This document shows positions 1 through 11,584 of a DNA stretch of 64,000 bases, one piece after another. The stretch is from positions 7,424,157 through 7,488,156 of the forward strand of contig OU015566.1 of NCBI GenBank assembly GCA_907165135.1, given 5' to 3'. Under the pieces are notes generated by a model. The model had not been told where the DNA came from. It searched no databases and was given only the letters and a program-made list of their open reading frames with translations. The position numbers and the translations under genes are program-made. The stretch comes from Oikopleura dioica (lineage: Eukaryota; Chordata; Appendicularia; Copelata; Oikopleuridae). Position 1 is the stretch's first letter; the number at the start of each line of letters is the position of its first letter.

Positions 1-1545
1 ATCGGGGCACTCTCTCTTGCCCCTAACACTCGCCAGCACCGGATCTCGCTAGCACTTTTCACTCGCCTGCACTTTCCTCGAAAGAAAGTGCAGGAGAGTT
101 TTTGGTGCAGATGAGAGTCGGTGCAGGAGAGTCTTTCACTTTGCGTGGGCGGTGGAAAATATTTTTTTTTATAATTTACAATACTTGAAATTTTAAAATT
201 TGTTTATATCAAATTTTGATAAATTACAGTACTTCGGAAAAGTAAATAAAGAAACCAGTAATGCATAAATAATTTCTTTATTTAGTTTCTTCTCGAGAAG
301 CTGATTTTTTGCTCAAAAATATCCAGTCTCGTAGACTCAAACAAAAATTACTTCTATTTTTCTGAATAATTTATTGATTATTTACCGTTTCTTTGTAAAA
401 ATAACATTTTTATGTATAAAATTGTACACAAAAATAAATATGAGGAAAATTCATACCTTTCCTCACCCTTTATCCGCAGTCTTAGCATTTATTTCGGATT
501 TCGCCGCACGCGCACGCACGTGCACGCGAGAATTTTGCGTTTTTTGGAACTCTGATTCTTAAGGATATAGCCTATGAAATTGAACTTTCATAGCGCCCAA
601 ATGCGACGTCGGATCATTTTATTTCAAAAGCAATCCCAACTAAAAATGTACGCAAAACTCGATTATGGTACTTTTTTAAAATTTTTCATTTGAAATTCTC
701 TCTGTAGAGCGTTTTGAAATCTTACGATCGCGATTTCTCGAAATTTTTACATTAAATCGGTCGAGTTTTTTTGATAGAAAGGTAATCTAGACCCTTATCT
801 ACAAAATTGTGGTTTCGGTTTTCTCTAATTCCGACAAAAACCGATTATAGAGCCATTTCCATGAGGCTTCCTCGGCGCGTGAATAGTGTAAAAAACGCTC
901 CGCTGGGTGCTCAATCTCTCGACTCCTCTTTCCCGAGAGAAACTGCGCGTTTGAAAGAGCGCTCTGATTGGTTTGACCCAAAAAAGCGCGCATGGAAGAA
1001 AAACAGAAGCAAGAAAGAGGAAAACACTAGAATGAAAATTTGCCCGAGATTGAAAAATTTTCAGCCACAATATTCTAGTTTATCATTTTGCTAATGCAGT
1101 CATGGATTTTGTTTTAGCGATTTAATGTAAAAATTTCGAGAAATCGCGATCGTAAGATTTCAAAACGCTCTACAGAGAGAATTTCAAATGAAAAATTTTA
1201 AAAAAGTACCATAATCGAGTTTTGCGTACATTTTTAGTTGGGATTGCTTTTGAAATAAAATGATCCGACGTCGCATTTGGGCGCTATGAAAGTTCAATTT
1301 CATAGGCTATATCCTTAATATGAGTAACAAAAAGTTCTACCAAAATCAGGTTGAGAAAATTTTCTCACTAATAAATATATTCGATAAGTTCGCCCGCCCA
1401 CGCAAAGTTAAAAACTCTCCTGCACCGACTCTCATCTGCACCAAAAACTCTTCTGCACTTTCTTGCTAAGAAAGCGCAGGTGAGTGAAAAGTGCTAGCGA
1501 GATCTGGTGCTAGCGAGTGTCTGGGGCAAGAGAGAGTGCTCCACA
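1..1545. mobile_element. Nested inverted-repeat (foldback) element
   Basis: Outer arms: bases 4 to about 165 match the reverse complement of about 1385-1539; for example the 17 bases at 7-23 pair exactly with 1523-1539. Inner arms: 561-757 match the reverse complement of 1119-1316 almost perfectly. The middle (about 760-1118) is unique. Two concentric pairs of inverted repeats with no credible transposase reading frame fit a non-autonomous foldback or MITE-like DNA element. The left end coincides with the window edge, so the true terminus and any target duplication cannot be seen. Short reading frames inside the element have no recognisable domain and are not annotated. Confidence 0.8.
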
Positions 1546-1589
1546 AATATCGTTTTTACAACCAGTACTGCCCAATCGAATACTAGAAA

Positions 1590-2956
1590 ATGAGCGGGCT
1601 TAGGAGAAGAAACATAGCTCCAAGCGAGCCAGAGGAAGAAAATTCAACTTTTTTGGAGAAATTTAGAGAACTCGATGCATTTACGAAAATTACAGAAGAA
1701 GCCGAAGCGCCAAAAACGTCCCAGGGAGGCTTTTGCACCGGTATTGATGTTTTTTCAAAAATAGAGTCTATTCAGCCTTTCAGTGATTACGTTTTCCGTG
1801 ATGTTGCTCCTCTTGCTGGGCGAAATGACGGTCTGGTTTACGACGACAAAGATCAAATACGAATTTGACGTCGATTCGGACTACGAGTCGAAGATGCATC
1901 TCAACATGGACATTACTTTCAACTCTCCTTGTCACATGATCAGCGCCGATATCGCCGATTCTTCGGGCGACGCATGGGGCTACAACTTTCAAATTCAAGA
2001 AGACGCCGCCGAATTTGAGCTTTCCAAAGAAAAAGCGCTGGAAAGAGCGAAGTTGTTGAAGATGAAGGAATCTATGACCGATCCGAATATGCGGTGAATT
2101 TAACTTGAGGAAGGAATTCTTAACGAGGGTTTTTAGGGATCAGCTTTTGCGAGAAGGTCACGATGTCCAACACTTAGAATTGAGTCGCGCAAAGAACAAG
2201 AAAATGATGGATCAGGGAATGATGCATAAAGTTGTCCAAATCAACCTAGACCCAAGCGAACCGCAAGGCTGCCGCGTCTGGGGATCGATAGAATTACAAA
2301 AAATCGCTGGAACGATCAAAATCAGCGGCGGAGGAGTGGGTGGCATTCCTGGTCTCCCAGGTGGCTTAGACGCGATCATGGGGATGTTCATGATGCCGAT
2401 GATGGGCATGGGTGCGCAGATTCAAGATGTAAGACGAAATCTTCATTTGCATTTTTGTAACGACTGCTCTTTCAGGGCAAAAAGGCTAATTTCAGCCATA
2501 GAATCGATCATTTTTCCTTCGGGGATCCTTCAAGCGGACTTGTTTACGGACTTGACGGCGATATTCAGATTCAAGAGAAAGAGACGGACGATACAACTTA
2601 CGTTGTCAAGGTACAGCGAAAACCGAGGTTCGAGAATCACTCTGTTTAGGTCGTTCCTACTGACCTGAAGACCTTCAAATTTCAGCAGAAAGCGTACCAA
2701 TACGCGGTAACCCAGCACGTTGGCAAATCTGAGAAACCAGGCGTCACCATCAAGTACGTCTTTGAGCCCCTTTCCAAAGGGCGCTTACGGCTTTTAGGTT
2801 ATTGGATTGTTAAGGTACGACTTTTCCGGTCTTGGGGTCAGCATCACCGAGTACCGTGAGAGTTTCGTCGGGCTTTTGACACGATTAGCGGGAATTTTAG
2901 GAGGTATCGCTGCCTCCTCAGGAATCCTTGCAAATGTGCTCAATGCACTAAGCTGA
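1590..2956 (+). CDS. ERGIC2: ERGIC2 (ER-Golgi intermediate compartment protein 2)
   Basis: Cargo receptor of the ERV41/ERV46 family that cycles between ER and Golgi. Exons 1590-1740, 1784-2093, 2137-2428, 2476-2610, 2650-2753, 2815-2956 join in frame into 377 residues; human ERGIC2 as I remember it is about the same length. Introns are 39-61 nt GT-AG. The N-terminus carries the conserved LDAF block, followed by a hydrophobic segment (VITFSVMLLLLLGEMTVW) and KYEFDVD. The lumenal part has the conserved CRVWGSI, FSHRIDHFSFG and VVPT motifs. The end has the second membrane segment (GILGGIAASSGILANVL). An ERV41-type topology with a large lumenal loop is inferred. The start is the first ATG that places the conserved N-terminal block in frame. 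Confidence 0.93.
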
Positions 2957-3246
2957 TTACTGTTAGAGTTCTACTGGACTGAACTCGCAACGATTTTCCG
3001 AAAGAGGATATTTGAACTCTTCAAGAAATTTCATTAACTATTCATATTTTCTGTAGCATCTGTACCTTCCTGTACGTATTTCGCTCTACTCCATCTACGT
3101 TTTTAGCATTCGAATGACCACGCAGATGATCGAGAATAAAATTATTTATATATTCAAACCGAACACTTGTCGATGAACGTATTTCTAATTTTGCCATGGA
3201 AATTTTCGTTAGACAAATGTCGATTTTGAATTTCATTTATTTCTCA
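2957..3246. other. Intergenic, 3' flanks of two genes
   Basis: AT-rich sequence between the end of ERGIC2 (plus) and the end of the minus-strand helical gene, which converge here. No supported gene or element is seen. Confidence 0.5.
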
Positions 3247-6200
3247 TTATGTTACGTTGTATTCGTTTTCTCTTTGGAACAAACCAAGGGAGGAAAGATA
3301 GGTACGATCGAAAGAGGACAGTTGGTCGGAGTTGAGGATGAGATTGCAAATTTCGACTTCTTCGCGGGAAGCAGTCGGCTCTCCAGCCATTGTTCTACCT
3401 AAGCTGGACCTGGAAAGGTCGCTCTTGAGACTGGTGAGGGCAGACATTAGGTATTCTTTACGAAAGTTATAAATTGTAGACCAGACTCGGCTCATTTTCG
3501 TTAAACGACTTGCGAGATGGTTGAGGGCACATCAATCCTAACTTTTCCTATATTTCGCAAGTCTTTTTCCTTCAGAATTTTCGGCGCTATGTGTAGGAGT
3601 CTGAAGTAGACCATTCCCTTGTCTATCTTTGGCAGGGTGGGGAAAGGTCTACGGCACAGCACGGCACGGCACTGCGGCACGGACACGGCACGGCACGTGC
3701 CGTGCCGTGCCGCTCCATTCAGTGAATTTCAGTTTGGACACGGCACGGTGCCGCGGCACTGGGGTTAGGGTTAGGCGCAGCCCCGTTCCTTGATTTTTAA
3801 ATTTAAGGGGCTTGACGGCCCTTCGGGCCGTTTCAGCCCCGTTCCTTGATTTTTAAATTTAAGGGGCTTGACGGCCCTTCGGGCCGTTTCAGCCCCGTTC
3901 CTTGATTTTTAAATTTAAGGGCTTGACGGCCCTTCGGGCCGTTTCAGCCCCGTTCCTTGATTTTTAAATTTAAGGGGCTTGACGGCCCTTCGGGCCGTTT
4001 CAGCCCCGTTCCTTGATTTTTAAATTTAAGGGGCTTGACGGCCCTTCGGGCCGTTTCAGCCCCGTTCCTTGATTTTAAATTTAAGGGCTTGACGGCCCTT
4101 CGGGCCGTTTCAGCCCCGTTCCTTGATTTTTAAATTTAAGGGGCTTGACGGCCCTTCGGGCCGTTTCAGCCCCGTTCCTTGATTTTTAAATTTAAGGGCT
4201 TGACGGCCCTTCGGGCCGTTTCAGCCCCGTTCCTTGATTTTTAAATTTAAGGGGCTTGACGGCCCTTCGGGCCGTTTCAGCCCCGTTCCTTGATTTTAAA
4301 TTTAAGGGGCTTGACGGCCCTTCGGGCCGTTTCAGCCCCGTTCCTTGATTTTTAAATTTAAGGGGCTTGACGGCCCTTCGGGCCGTTTCAGCCCCGTTTC
4401 TTGATTTTTAAATTTAAGGGGCTTGACGGCCCTTCGGGCCGTTTCAGCCCCGTTCCTTGATTTTTAAATTTAAGGGGCTTGACGGCCCTTCGGGCCGTTT
4501 CAGCCCCGTTCCTTGATTTTTAAATTTAAGGGGCTTGACGGCCCTTCGGGCCGTTTCAGCCCCGTTCCTTGATTTTTAAATTTAAGGGGCTTGACGGCCC
4601 TTCGGGCCGTTTCAGCCCCGTTCCTTGATTTTTAAATTTAAGGGCTTGACGGCCCTTCGGGCCGTTTCAGCCCCGTTCCTTGATTTTTAAATTTAAGGGC
4701 TTGACGGCCCTTCGGGCCGTTTCAGCCCCGTTCCTTGATTTTTAAATTTAAGGGGCTTGACGGCCCTTCGGGCCGTTTCAGCCCCGTTCCTTGATTTTTA
4801 AATTTAAGGGGCTTGACGGCCCTTCGGGCCGTTTCAGCCCCGTTCCTTGATTTTTAAATTTAAGGGGCTTGACGGCCCTTCGGGCCGTTTCAGCCCCGTT
4901 CCTTGATTTTTAAATTTAAGGGGCTTGACGGCCCTTCGGGCCGTTTCAGCCCCGTTCCTTGATTTTTAAATTTAAGGGCTTGACGGCCCTTCGGGCCGTT
5001 TCAGCCCCGTTCCTTGATTTTTAAATTTAAGGGCTTGACGGCCCTTCGGGCCGTTTCAGCCCCGTTCCTTGATTTTAAATTTAAGGGCTTGACGGCCCTT
5101 CGGGCCGTTTCAGCCCCGTTCCTTGATTTTTAAATTTAAGGGGCTTGACGGCCCTTCGGGCCGTTTCAGCCCCGTTCCTTGATTTTTAAATTTAAGGGGC
5201 TTGACGGCCCTTCGGGCCGTTTCAGCCCCGTTCCTTGATTTTAAATTTAAGGGGCTTGACGGCCCTTCGGGCCGTTTCAGCCCCGTTCCTTGATTTTTAA
5301 ATTTAAGGGGCTTGACGGCCCTTCGGGCCGTTTCAGCCCCGTTCCTTGATTTTTAAATTTAAGGGGCTTGACGGCCCTTCGGGCCGTTTCAGCCCCGTTC
5401 CTTGATTTTTAAATTTAAGGGCTTGACGGCCCTTCGGGCCGTTTCAGCCCCGTTCCTTGATTTTTAAATTTAAGGGGCTTGACGGCCCTTCGGGCCGTTT
5501 CAGCCCCGTTCCTTGATTTTTAAATTTAAGGGGCTTGACGGCCCTTCGGGCCGTTTCAGCCCCGTTCCTTGATTTTTAAATTTAAGGGGCTTGACGGCCC
5601 TTCGGGCCGTTTCAGCCCCGTTCCTTGATTTTTAAATTTAAGGGCTTGACGGCCCTTCGGGCCGTTTCAGCCCCGTTCCTTGATTTTTAAATTTAAGGGG
5701 CTTGACGGCCCTTCGGGCCGTTTCAGCCCCGTTCCTTGATTTTTAAATTTAAGGGGCTTGACGGCCCTTCGGGCCGTTTCAGCCCCGTTCCTTGATTTTT
5801 AAATTTAAGGGGCTTGACGGCCCTTCGGGCCGTTTCAGCCCCGTTCCTTGATTTTTAAATTTAAGGGGCTTGACGGCCCTTCGGGCCGTTTCAGCCCCGT
5901 TCCTTGATTTTTAAATTTAAGGGGCTTGACGGCCCTTCGGGCCGTTTCAGCCCCGTTCCTTGATTTTAAATTTAAGGGCTTGACGGCCCTTCGGGCCGTT
6001 TCAGCCCCGTTCCTTGATTTTTAAATTTAAGGGCTTGACGGCCCTTCGGGCCGTTTCAGCCCCGTTCCTTGATTTTTAAATTTAAGGGGCTTGACGGCCC
6101 TTCGGGCCGTTTCAGCCCCGTTCCTTGATTTTTAAATTTAAGGGGCTTGACGGCCCTTCGGGCCGTTTCAGCCCCGTTCCTTGATTTTTAAATTTAAGGG

Positions 6201-9200
6201 CTTGACGGCCCTTCGGGCCGTTTCAGCCCCGTTCCTTGATTTTTAAATTTAAGGGGCTTGACGGCCCTTCGGGCCGTTTCAGCCCCGTTCCTTGATTTTT
6301 AAATTTAAGGGCTTGACGGCCCTTCGGGCCGTTTCAGCCCCGTTCCTTGATTTTTAAATTTAAGGGGCTTGACGGCCCTTCGGGCCGTTTCAGCCCCGTT
6401 CCTTGATTTTAAATTTAAGGGCTTGACGGCCCTTCGGGCCGTTTCAGCCCCGTTCCTTGATTTTTAAATTTAAGGGGCTTGACGGCCCTTCGGGCCGTTT
6501 CAGCCCCGTTCCTTGATTTTAAATTTAAGGGGCTTGACGGCCCTTCGGGCCGTTTCAGCCCCGTTCCTTGATTTTAAATTTAAGGGCTTGACGGCCCTTC
6601 GGGCCGTTTCAGCCCCGTTCCTTGATTTTTAAATTTAAGGGCTTGACGGCCCTTCGGGCCGTTTCAGCCCCGTTCCTTGATTTTTAAATTTAAGGGCTTG
6701 ACGGCCCTTCGGGCCGTTTCAGCCCCGTTCCTTGATTTTTAAATTTAAGGGGCTTGACGGCCCTTCGGGCCGTTTCAGCCCCGTTCCTTGATTTTTAAAT
6801 TTAAGGGCTTGACGGCCCTTCGGGCCGTTTCAGCCCCGTTCCTTGATTTTAAATTTAAGGGGCTTGACGGCCCTTCGGGCCGTTTCAGCCCCGTTCCTTG
6901 ATTTTTAAATTTAAGGGCTTGACGGCCCTTCGGGCCGTTTCAGCCCCGTTCCTTGATTTTAAATTTAAGGGCTTGACGGCCCTTCGGGCCGTTTCAGCCC
7001 CGTTCCTTGATTTTTAAATTTAAGGGGCTTGACAATGGCAGGGAACTCTGAGGTGATCAATTTCAGTTACTTCCCAAACCCCACCCTCCCCCATTAACTG
7101 TTAAAATACAATTTATCCAGGTTTTTATTCAAATTATGGTTTTTTTTTTCAGATTTCAAAAAAAAAATTTCAAAATTTTTCGAAAATAATTTTTCACGAA
7201 ATTTCTCGGCCGATACATACGGTGCAGACGAATTGATCAAGTTAAATTTTATTCAAATATTTTTGAGTGTTTTTTACGAGAAAAAAAGGAAAAAACTGTG
7301 CCGTGCCGTGCTGTGCCGTGTCCCGGCACGCGTTCTTAAATTTTTTGCCGTGCCGTGCCGTGCCGTGCCGCGGCACAGGAATTTTCGGTGTGCCGTGCCG
7401 TGCCGGTGCCGTTGAATTTTCTTAAGACATTCCCCACCCTGATCTTTGGGATGAGTGGAATCTGTTTCACCACGCGGAGCATTTTCCCACAGCTGAAGAT
7501 TTCCATCAACAAATCGAAGAGGATTTTCTTTTCATGCTCGTTCCCTGACAGCTCGTCGAGAAACTCTTCCACTGTTTTATCTCTCCTTTTTAAGAGTTGT
7601 GAAAAATGGTAAAATTTGATGAAATTCTTTTGTTTTTGAAACTCTTTCTGAAGTATCTTGAGCAGAGTTGATGTTTTGCGTCTAAATCGATATCGGCTAG
7701 TAGAAGAGTTCTTAGCATCTCGCTCTGGAGGAGAAATTCACCATTATCTTTCGTAAGATGCAAGGCCAACAAACGGATTTCAAAATGAAGGACATTATAT
7801 TTGAAATTCTAATGAAAGAACAGACTCATTCGAAATCCCCACAGGAAAATATACTCGTCACCAAATTAGCATTTTCTTAATCTGTCTCATTCTATGAAAT
7901 CCGTTTCTTTGCCCATCTACGCAATCTTTCCCCATCTGGTTTGTATGACATCTTCATGCTAACAGCAAGATAGACCAAATAACCCAGAGGATCGTCCAAG
8001 TCGCTACTTGATTCGATGTTTTCAAGACAGGTCAAACAGAATTGCTCATCTTCGTTTCTGCTGGCGAAATCAAGCGCGAACAACAGCCTGAAGATTATCG
8101 TTTCTTTATTGTTTGAAGTTGACACTTACCCAAATCGGCCGGGATTTTTGGCGTATTCTTTGAATGTTCTCCCGTGCGTCGTTAAAGAAACTGTTTCCAG
8201 GATCAATTTGAAGATTACATCTCCTGTTTTGAGTGAATGAAAAACGGATTTATCCAATTTATTTTGAATGAGAGGAGACAATTTCTAGAGCTAAACAGAA
8301 ACAATATCGTTATTTCAAAGTCCACGCACTCGGCGGAACAAAATGGGCTTCCGGAGGCGGAAGGCTTTTAAAAAGGTATGAAATTCTGTGAACAGGGAAT
8401 ATATACGGATTTCCCGAAAAGCAGTTTATCACACTTGACATTCATTGATTCAAAAATTTATACAACTCTATGAAGACATGTGCCTTTGATTCACTGATAA
8501 GACACATTTTTATCAGACGGTAAAAGTAGAAGTGCCGGCAAATGTGAATAATACGGCCCGAAAGGCATTTATTTATTGAAAATTCTATCATATAAAATGC
8601 AATGTTGAGCGTTGTCAAACGTTCCGTTATAATTTTTCTTATAAATTTCTTCAAGATTATTGAGATTTTTCAGGCGCTAAGAGAAGCTACTGGGGCAAAT
8701 GCGACCGATGATTCCTCCAAGCTGGAGAAAGATCAGTCTCCACCGCCGAGTCGGGGGTTTAGCCAGCATCTTATCGATGGGTATGTTAATTTCTCACATA
8801 ATGTTGAGGAACTAATTATTTTTAGAAATTACGCAGTTGCCCTGGACATATTTTTAATGGTAATTTTCTTCGGAATCTGCTTTTGCTGGTCGATTTTCCT
8901 GATTGTCATGAAAATGTAAAGAAAAAAATCGTTTCACTGTTCCTATTACTTCAAAAGTTTCCTCACTCCAATTGCCAAGTTGTGTATCTAAAAGTCTGTC
9001 CAGGCGAATGACGCGATCAATAAATTGTTCTTCGATCATAGCAAACTCTTTTCCAAGCTTCAAGAAGATTCCCTTTGGTAGCAATGCCCTAATGCTGGGG
9101 TACATATTGTCACAGCCGATCTTTTTTGAGGATTCTAAAGACAATGAGGCTCTGGTAGCGTCCACCGTGACGCATTTCGCGTAGAGAGAGTACCAACCGC

Positions 9201-11584
9201 AAAATCGTCAAAGCCTCTTTCATGGAGGGCAACCATGAGCCGATTCGAAATCCCATCACCTGAGAACAGATTTTCAGAAAATATAGCTTCCCATTCAGTG
9301 GCATCTCGACCTTTTGCGCTGACAACGATTTGATAAGGCTCAGCGGGTGATTTGTATCCATGGCGATGTTTATCACGATGTCTCTGATGATTTCGTCCTC
9401 TATTTCGTCCAAAAGTCGCATGGATAAATAGCTGATGGAGATGAACTGCTGCGTCTTCCATTCGATATCATCATCAAGGACCCAAACTGACGGGTCGAGA
9501 ATCGTCGTAATGAGCTCAAGAAAGTCTCTTTTCGACATTAACCGATTGCACCAGTGAAGAGAAGCGCCTATGCAAAAAGATGTATGAACTGGATCTTCGT
9601 ACATTTGGTCCATCCATAATCTTATACGCTTATAAGGGAGTTTTTGTACGTTTCCGATTCTAACATATGAAAGAATATCTTCTATATAAATATATACAAT
9701 TTATAAGCGTTTCCTGGACATCTTGGCAATCTCATCTGAGCTCTTGAAGAGCGGAAACTCGGGCTTTCGGGGATAAAATAATGCGATTTTCTATGACTAG
9801 AGAGGAATCTAAGTTCACCGAATTTCAAGCTGTTCAATTTTCCATATTTGAACCTCGAGATATTTGAAAATATTGATATGAACCCCTTCTTTCCGAACAG
9901 TGCTATTTTTTCGATTATCGATAGAAGTAAGGTCCCACTTTCCGGCGCAGGGCCGCGAAAATGGCTCGCTTCCAAGTCTCCATTTTCATCCGAAAAGAGT
10001 CCGACGATGTGATGCACTGAAGCCGTGTTTTTATGGAATTGATGGAAGTGGAATTAATACTTACAAGCGGGGATAACGCTGTTATAGTAGTATTTGTCGA
10101 AGAAAGGCATTTCTTCTTGACTAATGACAATATCAATTATCAGACTAAATTCGAGCTCCTTATCATAATAGGAAGCCTTTATCGCGGTAAAAACAGGAGC
10201 TCTTTCCTGAGAAAATTCAAACAAGTGGATATTTCCATGCAATTCGGGTTTTCCTTGAAGCTGAAGAGGTAGTCTCCAACGATGTCCATAAAATCCATCT
10301 GCAAAAAATCGTCCAGCATTCCTGGAAATTTTAAAACACAAACGCGGAGCACTGAAAACTCTCCAGAGGAAGCCTTATTTGGTGATATTCGACGCCTGTT
10401 CTGTCCCTTAGTGGAACATATAATCCTCAGTGGAAACTTATCGATAGACTACTCGTGCCGAAGACGTGCGCAGTCTCAAAAAATATGATATATAAATAGG
10501 GTTATATCACTTTCCTTGGCTCTCAGCCGATTCAAGATAGCTGGAATGGACTTAAAATTGATGAAAAACCAGTTTATTACTTTAAGTACCTGTTTGAAGA
10601 ACTTTTGATCGATCTCTCCTGGTGGAATGTTGTGAATGATCATGCACATCCAGCTGAGGTCCTGATCTCCGATGTCATCCGTAGTTAGGATTTGCTTGAG
10701 GACAGCAGATGCAAAGCCATCTTTGAGATTGACAGGCATCTTGAGGAGATGGAGGGCTTTCATAAATCCCGGCCGGAAAGTGAAGAATGGAGAAGTCATG
10801 ACCACATCTTCGATATCTTCTCGTAGATGATGAAGCAGACCACTGTATCTCTCAAGTGGGTAGTGCTCTTCTTTGATATTCGTAAAAACAGTGGCGAGAA
10901 AGACGACGCCTTCTTGCATCGGAATCGTATGCTTTTCGATCTTCGATATAGTTTCCTTCGTAAACGCGTCTTTTCCGCGCTCATGAGTAATTCGTATTTC
11001 GAGAAAGGCGAATTTAAGACTTGCAATCATTCTCTGAATCCTTAGTCCTGATCCTTTTTAGAATGAAAGAAAATTCTTAAACGAAATTTATGCGGATAAG
11101 ACTTCGATCTTCCGCGGAAATCGTCGAATTCATCATGTCCCTGTCTATCAGAAGATCAAAATTTAATAAAGCGTGTCCTAGCATTTCAAAATGAACATCT
11201 CCAAAAAGGCCGAAGAATTGCGAGAATGCTCCTTGCAGAATGAATTTTGCTTCTTCACCTGGTTCTTCGCGATATCCGACTAGACAGGAGAAAATTTAAT
11301 GTATAGGATGATTCAAAACTGTTCCTACCTTGTGTACCAAAGATTATGTACGACTCGAGAAGAGCGAACATAATTTTTCTGTACTCAATATGCCGCAAAA
11401 ATTCTTCAATCATTGCGGTCGTGACATAATCGACGAAGAATGTCAAATGCTGAAGAAAAGTCGAAGGCCCTCGTGAGTCGACAAGCAAATTCAAATTGCA
11501 AAATACACACCTAAGAAAAAAGTTAGGAGCTAATGTTCTTGTTACTCGAGATAGAATCATCGACATTGAGAATTTCCTACGCAT
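3247..11584 (-). CDS. Large all-helical (ARM/HEAT-like) protein; one exon split by a transposon
   Basis: I do not recognise the family. A chain of minus-strand coding blocks runs from a start at 11584 (MRRKFSMSMILSRV) through 11340-11490, 11080-11270, 10550-11030, 10050-10340, 9180-9613, 8950-9165, 8126-8284, 7895-8084, 7650-7800 and 7450-7590, then 3500-3624 and 3247-3485. The product is rich in amphipathic leucine helices with no signal peptide. Clean junctions include intron 8285-8949 (phase 0) and a 40-nt intron near 8085-8125. Several junctions keep frame only with GA-AG or other non-canonical introns, so exon limits are approximate. The coding frame reads straight across the hAT-like element if the element and one target-duplication copy are removed (IPLIPK joined to IDKGMVYF). 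This sequence may therefore be an interrupted allele or a recent pseudogene. The intron at 8285-8949 contains a complete small gene on the plus strand. Confidence 0.6.
3655..3765. repeat. GGCAC pentamer-rich left arm of the hAT-like element
   Basis: Degenerate tandem GGCAC/GTGCC units containing internal palindromes (GCACGTGC type) lie next to the left terminus and mirror the right arm. The tract runs into GGGGTTAGGGTTAGG at 3761-3776, two telomere-like units placed immediately before the minisatellite. Confidence 0.7.
3778..7034. repeat. Minisatellite, about 58 copies of a 55-57-bp unit
   Basis: Highly homogeneous tandem array. The unit contains CAGCCCCGTTCCTTGA, an AT palindrome (TTTAAATTTAA), GGGGCTTG and the hairpin ACGGCCCTTCGGGCCGT, whose loop is the stable C(TTCG)G type. 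Units differ mainly by one base at two sites: GGGGCTTG versus GGGCTTG, and GATTTTTAAA versus GATTTTAAA. Variants are interspersed, which suggests repeated local amplification. No reading frame of note runs through it. Confidence 0.95.
7035..7289. other. Unique AT-rich segment inside the hAT-like element
   Basis: About 250 bases of single-copy AT-rich sequence between the minisatellite and the right pentamer arm. It contains homopolymer T and A runs and a short C-rich stretch (CCCCACCCTCCCCC). No coding signal is seen. Confidence 0.5.
7290..7430. repeat. GTGCC pentamer-rich right arm of the hAT-like element
   Basis: Tandem GTGCC units, inverted relative to the left GGCAC arm, adjoin the right terminus. 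The two arms could pair across the whole minisatellite. Confidence 0.7.
8343..8919 (+). CDS. Small single-pass membrane protein nested in an intron
   Basis: Exons 8343-8375, 8674-8780, 8826-8919 join in frame into 77 residues. The protein has a basic N-terminus (MGFRRRKAFKK), a polar serine/proline-rich middle, and one strong hydrophobic segment close to the C-terminus (VALDIFLMVIFFGICFCW), followed by a short MKM tail. This suggests a tail-anchored small integral membrane protein. I do not recognise the family. The whole gene lies inside intron 8285-8949 of the opposite-strand helical gene. The first intron (8376-8673) is long for this locus and holds nothing recognisable. Confidence 0.6.

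Larger units (their letters stand above)
3625..7449. mobile_element. hAT-like non-autonomous element with 8-bp target duplication
   Basis: The element spans 3633-7441. It begins CAGGGTGGGGAA and ends TTCCCCACCCTG, which are exact inverted termini of hAT type (CAGGG...). It is flanked by identical octamers ATCTTTGG at 3625-3632 and 7442-7449; 8-bp duplications are the hAT hallmark. Inside the termini lie GTGCC/GGCAC pentamer tracts and a long minisatellite. No transposase is visible, so mobilisation would need an enzyme supplied elsewhere. It sits inside a coding exon of the minus-strand gene. Confidence 0.85.

Noticed and set aside
807-1094. Opposing frames in the first foldback element
   Set aside because: They lie in the unique centre of an inverted-repeat element, overlap each other on both strands, and resemble no protein.
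3778-7034. CRISPR-like repeat array
   Set aside because: Repeats are contiguous with no variable spacers; the context is eukaryotic, so this is a minisatellite.
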